DNA from: JBOGZD01 sp050697155
GTDB lineage: Bacteria; Actinomycetota; Thermoleophilia; Solirubrobacterales; 70-9
NCBI GenBank assembly: GCA_050697155.1
Contig: JBOGZD010000079.1
Location: 1-13,897, forward strand
Length of the DNA: 13,897 nucleotides
Reading direction: 5' to 3'
The position numbers and the translations under genes were made by a program. Below, piece by piece: positions 6,252-12,222 of the stretch; positions within the stretch are counted from its first letter, which is position 1; each line of letters begins with the position of its first letter. The notes beneath the pieces are model-generated. The model was not told where the DNA came from and did not search any database. It saw nothing but the letters and a program-made list of their open reading frames with translations.

Positions 6252-7625
6252 CTAATCGGCGACCGGCGTGCCGCCCGCGACCACGTTGACGAAGCTCTCG
6301 AGGTGCTTGGTGGTCCAGCACTCGAACGCGGCGGTGCAGTGCCTCTCGTAGGCGGCCATCACCGAGTCGCCGTAGTTCCAGTACAGCTTCGGCTCGGGGT
6401 TGAGCCAGAAGGTGCGGCCGGCGCGCTCGGCGAGCCGGGCGAAGACCTCGGCGTGGGGCTCGCGGCCGTTGGTGCGCGCGTCGCCGAGCACGATCACGGT
6501 CGAGCGAGGGTCGAGCTCGTCTGAGATCTCGTCGAAGAACTCGAGCCAGACGCGGCCGTAGTCGGTGTAGCCCGAGACGTCGGCGACCCCGCCCTCGCTG
6601 CTGATCCGCTCGGAGATCCGGCGGAAGTCGCGCTCGCGCTCGAACACCTCGGTCACCTCGCTGATCCTTTCGATGAAGACGAAGCTGCGCAGCTTGCGAA
6701 ACGAGTCGTGGAGGGCGTGGAGCACCGAGAGGAAGAAGACGCTCGCCGAGGTGACCGAGGTGGAGACGTCGCAGAGGACGTAGATCTCGGGCCGGCGGGG
6801 GCGCTTGGGTCGGTAGCGCAGCCGCAGCGGGACCCCGCCGGTCTCCAGCGAGGCCCGCATCGTCCGGCGCACGTCGACCGCGGCGGCGCGGCGGCGACCG
6901 CGCTGCTCGTGGCCGAGAGTCGCCAGCCGCCGCTTGAGCTGGGTGACCGCCCGGTGCACCGCGGCCAGGTCCTGCGCCGGGCTGGTCGGCAGGGCCCGGT
7001 CCAGCTCGGCCAGCGGGCGCGAGGGCGGCAGCTGCTCGGTGCGCTCGATCAGCGCTCGCTCGAGCTCGCGCCGCAGATGGCGCTCGAAGGCCTGGACCTG
7101 CTCGCGGTCGAGCGCCGGCTGATCGCCTGGGGGCTCGGCGCTCGAGACCTGGAGGCCGAGCGTGCGCCGGATCCGCTGGACGTCGACCCCGACCACGCCC
7201 GAGCCCTCGCCACGGCGGCCGAAGGCCGCGATCGCAAGCCGGGCGGCGTCGCGCATCTCGCCGTCGTTGCCGCGCGCGATCGCCTGGCGGATCGCCTCGC
7301 GCAGCTCGTCGAGATCGAGCCGCTCGCCGCCCTCATAGCGGCGCTGCTCGCGGATCTCCCGCTCGAGCGCCTCGGCCTCGGCGGCGCGGAAGAAGAAGCG
7401 CTCGAAGACCAGGTCGAACAGGCGTCGATCCTCCTGCGACTTGGCGACGGTCGCCGCGAGCGCCTCGCGGAAGTCCGCCGGGTCGGACCAGGGCACGGTC
7501 TCGAGCGCTGCGAACGCGTCGAGGATCTCGGCAGTCCCGACGGCGACCCCCTCGCGCCGAAGCGCCTCGCAGAAGGAAGCGATTCGAGGGGCGAGGCCGG
7601 GGGGGAGGTTCGGGTCGCCAGTCAT
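6252..7625 (-). CDS. VWA domain protein, CoxE-like
   Basis: The 457-residue cytoplasmic protein has a charged, helical N-terminal part (1-270) and a C-terminal von Willebrand A domain. Its MIDAS metal site is complete in sequence: DVSTS (D286, S288, S290), the threonine in GYTDYG (T354) and the aspartate in LGDARTN (D382). The family is CoxE-like; such proteins work with a MoxR ATPase to activate or load metal into client enzymes, for example Mo-Cu CO dehydrogenase. No such enzyme lies in this window. The gene follows MoxR by 61 bp. The ATG at 7625 has no obvious Shine-Dalgarno, and the heptamer repeat runs through the start, so the first few residues (MTGD) derive from repeat sequence. A start slightly downstream is possible but no better candidate is seen. 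Confidence 0.87.
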   Translation of the reverse strand: MTGDPNLPPGLAPRIASFCEALRREGVAVGTAEILDAFAALETVPWSDPADFREALAATVAKSQEDRRLFDLVFERFFFRAAEAEALEREIREQRRYEGGERLDLDELREAIRQAIARGNDGEMRDAARLAIAAFGRRGEGSGVVGVDVQRIRRTLGLQVSSAEPPGDQPALDREQVQAFERHLRRELERALIERTEQLPPSRPLAELDRALPTSPAQDLAAVHRAVTQLKRRLATLGHEQRGRRRAAAVDVRRTMRASLETGGVPLRLRYRPKRPRRPEIYVLCDVSTSVTSASVFFLSVLHALHDSFRKLRSFVFIERISEVTEVFERERDFRRISERISSEGGVADVSGYTDYGRVWLEFFDEISDELDPRSTVIVLGDARTNGREPHAEVFARLAERAGRTFWLNPEPKLYWNYGDSVMAAYERHCTAAFECWTTKHLESFVNVVAGGTPVAD

Positions 7626-7629
7626 CAGA

Positions 7630-7687
7630 CGCCAGTCGCCAGGGCTGAGCCCGGGACCTGGCGACTGGCGACTGGCGACTGGCGACT
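7630..7687. repeat. TGGCGAC heptamer array with 14-bp hairpin
   Basis: Four perfect tandem copies of the 7-bp unit TGGCGAC occupy 7659-7686. On the other side of a 13-nt loop (7644-7656) lies an inverted partner: CGCCAGTCGCCAGG (7630-7643) pairs perfectly over 14 bp with 7657-7670. The array fills the gap between the MoxR stop and the VWA start. A further unit, ACTGGCGAC, begins inside the VWA start codon region (codons 2-4). In the mRNA the hairpin would sit directly before the VWA start and could tune its translation or separate it from the MoxR message. Confidence 0.85.
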
Positions 7688-8670
7688 CAACCCGCCGCCT
7701 CGGCCTCGAGCCCAGGCTGCCCCAGCCGCACGCCGACCCGCTCGGCGACCAGGTCGATGTCGGAGCGATGCTTGACGATGATGCTCATCGTGCGCTCGAA
7801 CAGCGCCCGGTCGAGGTCATCCGCGCCGAGCAGCAGGATCGCCCGCGCCCAGTCGATCGACTCGGCGATCGAAGGAGGCTTCTTCAGGTCGAGCTGGCGG
7901 ACCATGTGGATGATCTCGACCAGCCGGCGCGCGAGCCGCTCGTCGAGCTCGGGCGCGTGCAGGCGGACGATCTCCATCTCGCGCTCGACCTCGGGGTAGT
8001 CGAGCCACAGGTACAGGCAGCGTCGCTTGAGCGCCTCGGTCAGCTCGCGGGTGTTGTTCGAGGTCAGCACGACGATCGGGTGCGTGCGCGCCTCGATCAC
8101 GCCCAGCTCCGGGATCGAGATCTGGAAGTCCGAGAGCACCTCGAGCAGCATCGCCTCGAACTCCTGGTCGGTCTTGTCGATCTCGTCGATCAGCAGCACC
8201 ACCGGCTCGGTGGCGGCGATCGCCGCGAGCAGCGGCCGCGTGAGCAGGAACTCCTCGGCGAAGATGTCTTCCCACGCGGCGCCCCGACCCTCCTGCGACC
8301 CCGCCGGCCCCGCAGGAATCCGGGCTTCGCCCGGATCACCGGTCGCTTGCGCTCCCTGCGAGGAGCCGGCGGGCGTTTGTTCCGCCTGGATGCGCAGGAG
8401 CTGCTTGCGGTAGTTCCACTCGTAGAGGGCCTTCGCCTCGTCGAGGCCCTCGTAGCACTGCAGGCGGATCAGCCGGCGCTCGGTGGCGCGCGAGATCGCC
8501 TTCGCGAGCTCGGTCTTGCCGACCCCTGCCGGCCCCTCGACCAGCACCGGCTTGCCCAGCCGCTGGGCGAGGTAGGCGACCAGCGCGGCGGGCTCGTCGG
8601 CGAGGTATCCGACCCGGCCCAGGGCCTCCTTTACGTCGCTGACCGCCTCCGGTTGGGAGGATCGCTCCAT
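7687..8670 (-). CDS. MoxR-family AAA+ ATPase
   Basis: A 327-residue AAA+ chaperone ATPase that acts with a VWA partner, here the next gene. Motifs: Walker A GPAGVGKT (46-53), the family-typical CYEGLDEAKALYEWNYRKQ, Walker B VVLLIDEID (157-165), sensor-1 asparagines TSNN (203-206) and arginine finger region LKRRC (R216/R217). Between LLRIQ (91-95) and WEDIFAEEFLLTRPLL (from 133) there is an extra stretch of about 34 residues (98-131), rich in Gly, Ala, Ser, Gln and Pro. Relatives usually have only a short loop there. Its DNA is a nested palindrome (8300-8373). The catalytic motifs around it are intact, so the protein is probably functional. The ATG at 8670 lies only 20 bp from the divergent gene and lacks a Shine-Dalgarno, so the mRNA may be leaderless. 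Confidence 0.92.
   Translation of the reverse strand: MERSSQPEAVSDVKEALGRVGYLADEPAALVAYLAQRLGKPVLVEGPAGVGKTELAKAISRATERRLIRLQCYEGLDEAKALYEWNYRKQLLRIQAEQTPAGSSQGAQATGDPGEARIPAGPAGSQEGRGAAWEDIFAEEFLLTRPLLAAIAATEPVVLLIDEIDKTDQEFEAMLLEVLSDFQISIPELGVIEARTHPIVVLTSNNTRELTEALKRRCLYLWLDYPEVEREMEIVRLHAPELDERLARRLVEIIHMVRQLDLKKPPSIAESIDWARAILLLGADDLDRALFERTMSIIVKHRSDIDLVAERVGVRLGQPGLEAEAAG
8300..8373. repeat. Nested palindrome inserted in frame in the MoxR gene
   Basis: Three concentric inverted repeats fold around one centre: an outer 9-bp arm CCCGCCGGC (8300-8308) with GCCGGCGGG (8365-8373), a middle 6-bp arm CGCAGG (8311-8316) with CCTGCG (8355-8360), and an inner hairpin ATCCGGGC-TTC-GCCCGGAT (8318-8336). 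The segment coincides with the residues that look extra in the MoxR protein. The arrangement resembles palindromic elements that insert in frame into genes, such as the Rickettsia palindromic elements; homology to those is not claimed. Confidence 0.75.
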
Positions 8671-8678
8671 CGCCCGAG

Positions 8679-8684
8679 AATAAT
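8679..8684. promoter_or_regulatory. Shared divergent -10 core, both genes possibly leaderless
   Basis: The 20-bp gap between the MoxR start (8670) and the small membrane protein start (8691) contains an AT island, AGAATAATG. On the plus strand AATAAT matches TATAAT at 5/6 positions and ends 6 nt before the ATG. On the minus strand TATTCT, overlapping the same bases, matches 4/6 and also ends about 8 nt before the MoxR ATG or less. Neither gene has a Shine-Dalgarno in the gap. A TTGGGA at 8653-8658 is a poor -35 (20-bp spacing). Confidence 0.45.
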
Positions 8685-8690
8685 GACGGC

Positions 8691-8915
8691 ATGTCGCCGG
8701 ACGCCGCCGCCCTGCTGCCGGACTCGATCGAGCCCTACCTCGGGCTGATGGCGGCCGGCTTCCTGCTCGGCGCCTACGGGCACCTGATCCGCTCCCGCTG
8801 GGTGGTCGCGATCGGCGTGATCATGATCTTCCTCGCCACCCTGCTGTTCCCGATCGCGCTGCAGCTGTTCAGCGACGAGCCGCCCCCGCCGGGCCCAGAG
8901 GTGCCGATGGCATAG
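8691..8915 (+). CDS. Small membrane protein, two predicted helices
   Basis: The 74-residue product has two hydrophobic stretches, about residues 15-33 and 38-60, joined by a short basic loop (IRSRW). It ends in an acidic, Pro-rich tail (DEPPPPGPEVP). By the positive-inside rule the loop is probably cytoplasmic. I do not recognise a family. The frame is supported by its start next to a -10-like hexamer, the clean membrane-protein composition and the lack of any competing gene. It is divergent from MoxR and lies 48 bp before the PPK2 gene on the same strand, so co-transcription with PPK2 is possible. Confidence 0.7.
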   Translation: MSPDAAALLPDSIEPYLGLMAAGFLLGAYGHLIRSRWVVAIGVIMIFLATLLFPIALQLFSDEPPPPGPEVPMA

Positions 8916-8963
8916 CGCCCTCACCCTTGATCCCGAGCGCGCGCTGGGAGAGGATGGGTATGT

Positions 8964-9740
8964 ATGGGGCGACTGGACGAGCTCGACATGGGGAGGTCGC
9001 TGTCGCGCAAGGAGGAGGCGCGGGGGCTCGAGAGCGCCTGGGCGCGGCTGTCACAGCTGCGGCTGACGCTCGGCGGCCAGATCGGGCAGAAGAAGCTCGG
9101 GCCTCCGGTCTGCGTCGTGTTCGAGGGCTGGGACGCATCCGGCAAGGGCGGGGCGATCAAGCGGCTGGTGGCGCAGATCGACCCTCGCCACGTGCGCGTG
9201 GTCCAGTTCGCCGCCCCGACGCCGGACGAGAAGCGCCACCACTTCCTGTGGCGGTTCTGGCCGGTGCTCCCGGGCTGGGGCGGGATGGCGATCTTTGACC
9301 GCTCCTGGTACGGCCGGGTGCTGGTCGAGCGGGTCGAGGGCTTTGCCACCCGCGAGCAGTGGCTTCGGGCCTACGACGAGATCAACGGCTTCGAGCGCAC
9401 GCTCGCCCACGAGGGGATGATCCTGATCAAGCTCTGGCTGCACATCTCCGAGGGCGAGCAGCTGAAGCGCTTCAAGCGGCGCGAGAAGGACCCGCTGAAG
9501 TCGTGGAAGCTGACCGAGGAGGACTGGCGCAACCGCGAACGGCGCCAAGAGTACGCGGAGGCGGTCGAGGACATGTTCGCGCGCACCGATGAGCCGCACG
9601 CGCCGTGGCTTCCGATCGAGGCGGACTCGAAGCGCTACGCGCGAGTGCGGGTGATCGAGACGGTAATCGAGCGGATCGAGGAGGGGATGAGACAGTGGGG
9701 GATGGAGCCACCGGCGCCACTGGAGCCAACGGCCGCGTAG
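8964..9740 (+). CDS. ppk2: Polyphosphate kinase 2 family protein (PPK2)
   Basis: Transfers phosphate between polyphosphate and nucleotides in the cytoplasm. The 258-residue, single-domain protein carries Walker A GWDASGKGG (55-63), the PPK2 hallmark FDRSWYGR (111-118) as Walker B, and a charged lid KRREKDPLKSWK (171-182). Single-domain PPK2 proteins include ADP-, AMP- and dual-specific classes; the class cannot be assigned safely by eye. The ATG at 8964 follows GGGAGAGG by about 10 nt; a second in-frame ATG at 8988 is an alternative. A weak promoter-like pair, TTGATC (8927-8932) and GAGGAT (8950-8955), lies upstream. Its last 46 bases also encode the N terminus of the next gene in another frame. 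Confidence 0.93.
   Translation: MGRLDELDMGRSLSRKEEARGLESAWARLSQLRLTLGGQIGQKKLGPPVCVVFEGWDASGKGGAIKRLVAQIDPRHVRVVQFAAPTPDEKRHHFLWRFWPVLPGWGGMAIFDRSWYGRVLVERVEGFATREQWLRAYDEINGFERTLAHEGMILIKLWLHISEGEQLKRFKRREKDPLKSWKLTEEDWRNRERRQEYAEAVEDMFARTDEPHAPWLPIEADSKRYARVRVIETVIERIEEGMRQWGMEPPAPLEPTAA
9680..9686 (+). promoter_or_regulatory. Ribosome binding site of the GMC gene inside the PPK2 gene
   Basis: GGAGGGG lies 8 nt before the GTG at 9695. It is the strongest Shine-Dalgarno in the area and decides the start of the oxidoreductase, although it lies within the PPK2 coding sequence. Confidence 0.75.
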
Positions 9741-12160
9741 GCCAGTCGAGCGAGGCCGGGCCGCTGACCAAGCAGGAGCGCCGGCTGCGCTTCTTCCTGC
9801 GGCTGTTCGCGGTCCTGTTCGCCTCCGAGACGATCCTCTACCTGCTGCCGGCGCTCGTCGGCGGCTCCGAGCAGACCTGGGGCGAGCTGCCGTTCGTCGC
9901 CAACTCGTGGGTCAAGGCGGCGCTGCTCGGAGGGCTGTGCGCGATCGCGGCCGCCGACCTGAGGCGGTTCGAGCGCTTGGTCTCGCTGCTCGTCGCCGGG
10001 CTCTCGCTCTGGGTGGTGGCCGGGGTCGCGATCCTCGTCTTCGGCGACACCTCGAAGACGGTGGACGTCGCCGGGTTCGACCTGGGGATGACGACGGTGA
10101 TCTGGCTCGGGATCGCGCTCGAGGCGTCGCTGGCGCTGCTGTTCGCGGTCCTTCACCGCTCCGCGTTCCGCGGCTGGCATTCGATCGAGTACCTCTCGGC
10201 GGGCCAGTTCCGGACCGTCTCGGCGCTGGCCGAGGCGCTGCTGTGGACCGACGCCCCCGGTGGCGCGCCCGCCGACCCGCCGACCGACATGACCCCGGAC
10301 GAGGTCGCCGACAACGCCGACCGCTACCTGCGCCGGTTCGAGGCGCGGCGCAAGTGGGTGATGCGAGTTGCGCTCAGCGCGCTCAACTTCTACCCGCTCA
10401 CCTACGGCCGCCAGCCGCTGACGCTGATGGCCGCCGACGAGCGTCGCTCCTTCCTCGCGACGCGGTTCGGCGACGACGTCGCGCGGCAGCGGATCGGCAG
10501 CATCCGGCGCTGGCTGGTCCAGGGGATGGTCCGGCTCGGCCAGCAGGTCGTCTATCTCGCTTACTACGGCGATCCGCGCAGCTGGCCCGCGGTCGGCTAC
10601 GTGCCGTTCTCCGAGCGCCCCGAGTCCGAGCATGCAGAGCGCAAGCCACCGGGGGGGCTCGAGGTCGAAAGCGCCGCCGGGCTGGCCGGCGACGTCGAGG
10701 CCGACGTGGTGATCGTCGGCTCGGGCGCGGCCGGGGCGGTGGTCGGGTTCCGGCTCGCCGAGGCCGGGCACAGCGTGGTCCTGCTCGAGCGCGGCCACCA
10801 CGTCGACCCCGCCGACTTCACCGAGGACGAGATCGAGATGCTCGGCAGCCTCTACCGCGACGGGGCCCTGCAGATGACGCGCGACTTCCGCCTCCAGGTC
10901 CTGCAGGGGATGTGCGTGGGCGGCACGACGGTGATCAACAACGCCGTCTCGCTCGACCCGCCGCCCGAGATCCTCGACCGGTGGGAGACGCTGCTCGACG
11001 GGCGCTTCGACCGCGAGCGCCTCGCGCGGGGGATCGCCTCGATCCGCGAGCTGGTCCAGATACAGCGACAGCCGGACAAGATCCTGCAGCCCGGAGCCTC
11101 GCGGTTCACCGACGGGGTCGAGGCGCTCGGCCTCGACCGCGACGCGCGTCGCTACGCCTCGGTCGAGGCCAATATCCGCGACTGCCTCGGCTGTGGCTAC
11201 TGCAACATCGGCTGCGCCTACGGGCGCAAGCTGTCGATGCTCGACACGCTGCTGCCCTGGGGGCAGCAGCGCTTCGGCGCCGACCGGCTGCGGATCCTCT
11301 CCGAGGCGACGGCGGAGGGGATCGAGACCGACGGCGAGACGGTGACCGCGGTCCACTGCAGCTCCAACGGGAACCGGTTCCGTGCTCGCGGCCGGCGCTT
11401 CGTCGTCGCCGCCGGGGCTATCAACTCGAGCGTCCTGCTCGGCAGCAGCGGTCTCGGCGGGCCCGAGGTCGGCCACCGGCTCTCCTTCAACCTGGGCTCG
11501 CCGATCACCGCCGACTTCGACGAGGAGATCCGCTCCTACGCCGGGCTTCAGATCACCCACGTGTTCGAGCCAGGGCCGGGCGGGCCCGAGGTGATCATGG
11601 AGACCTGGTTCAACCCGGCGCTCTCCCAGGCCGTGGCGATGCCGGGATGGTTCGAGGACCACCGTCACAACATGCGCCGCTACGCCTACATGGCCGCGAC
11701 CGGCGTGCTGGTCGACACCGAGCCGAGCGCGCGCATCGGCCGCTCCGTCTTCGGCGGTCCCGACATCGTCTACCGCCCCTCCGACGCCGACCTCGCCCGC
11801 CTGGTGGAGGGCCTGAAGCTCGCCGGGCGGATCCACTTCGCCGCCGACGCCAAGCGGGTGATGCCGGCGACGTTCGCCTACCACTCGTTCACCGAGCCCG
11901 ACCAGCTCGAGCGGCTCTCGGACATCGTGCGCACCAACGAGGACATCCAGCTCGGCACCGGCCATCCCCAGGGCGGCAACTCGCTGGGCATCAAGCCCGA
12001 GACCGGGCCCGTGGACCCGCGCGACTTCCGGGTCCACGGCACCGCCAACCTCCATGTCTGCGACGCCAGCGTGTTCCCGACCAGCATCCGGGTCAACCCG
12101 CAGCTGACCGTGATGGGGCTCGCCGAAGGCGCCGCGGGCGAGGTCGCCGCGGCGCTGTGA
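9695..12160 (+). CDS. Membrane-anchored GMC oxidoreductase with Gluconate_2-dh3-like region
   Basis: A flavoprotein predicted to oxidise an alcohol, sterol or similar hydroxy compound. With the GTG at 9695 it has 821 residues. Order: a polar N terminus with GATGATGANG, four membrane helices (about 33-55, 71-88, 95-117, 132-153), a region at about 165-330 resembling gluconate 2-dehydrogenase subunit 3 (SAGQFRTVSALAEALL, later YYGDPRSWPAVGY), then the GMC core. The core has the FAD site GSGAAG (342-347), a cysteine set C497-C500-C503-C507, a catalytic-type histidine in GTGHPQGGNSLG (H757) and N801 in RVNPQLTVM. This architecture recalls long-chain alcohol oxidases, which is an inference. The longer frame from 9605 is rejected because it would lie deeper in PPK2 and lacks a ribosome binding site. 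The 46-nt overlap suggests translational coupling. Confidence 0.88.
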   Translation: MGDGATGATGANGRVGQSSEAGPLTKQERRLRFFLRLFAVLFASETILYLLPALVGGSEQTWGELPFVANSWVKAALLGGLCAIAAADLRRFERLVSLLVAGLSLWVVAGVAILVFGDTSKTVDVAGFDLGMTTVIWLGIALEASLALLFAVLHRSAFRGWHSIEYLSAGQFRTVSALAEALLWTDAPGGAPADPPTDMTPDEVADNADRYLRRFEARRKWVMRVALSALNFYPLTYGRQPLTLMAADERRSFLATRFGDDVARQRIGSIRRWLVQGMVRLGQQVVYLAYYGDPRSWPAVGYVPFSERPESEHAERKPPGGLEVESAAGLAGDVEADVVIVGSGAAGAVVGFRLAEAGHSVVLLERGHHVDPADFTEDEIEMLGSLYRDGALQMTRDFRLQVLQGMCVGGTTVINNAVSLDPPPEILDRWETLLDGRFDRERLARGIASIRELVQIQRQPDKILQPGASRFTDGVEALGLDRDARRYASVEANIRDCLGCGYCNIGCAYGRKLSMLDTLLPWGQQRFGADRLRILSEATAEGIETDGETVTAVHCSSNGNRFRARGRRFVVAAGAINSSVLLGSSGLGGPEVGHRLSFNLGSPITADFDEEIRSYAGLQITHVFEPGPGGPEVIMETWFNPALSQAVAMPGWFEDHRHNMRRYAYMAATGVLVDTEPSARIGRSVFGGPDIVYRPSDADLARLVEGLKLAGRIHFAADAKRVMPATFAYHSFTEPDQLERLSDIVRTNEDIQLGTGHPQGGNSLGIKPETGPVDPRDFRVHGTANLHVCDASVFPTSIRVNPQLTVMGLAEGAAGEVAAAL

Positions 12161-12222
12161 GTGCGGAGCAGACCCCGATGCTTCCGGTGCGGAGCGCGAT
12201 TCAGGTGCTGTGAGCGCGGAGC
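12154..12222 (+). repeat. Duplicated start region before the phosphoesterase, with an 18-codon ORF
   Basis: GCTGTGAGTGCGGAGC (12154-12169) recurs as GCTGTGAGCGCGGAGC (12207-12222), 15/16 identical and 53 bp apart. The first copy holds a GTG overlapping the GMC stop (GTGA) and opens an 18-codon frame, 12157-12213, beginning M-S-A-E. That frame stops within a second GTGA, which starts the phosphoesterase, also M-S-A-E. The short ORF may be a relic of a partial duplication or a coupling leader. A translated peptide is not shown. Confidence 0.6.

Noticed and set aside
5081..6289. 402-residue open frame on the plus strand
   Set aside because: Antisense to the hydrolase N-terminal half and lacks recognisable features; the minus-strand frame has a signal peptide and normal composition.
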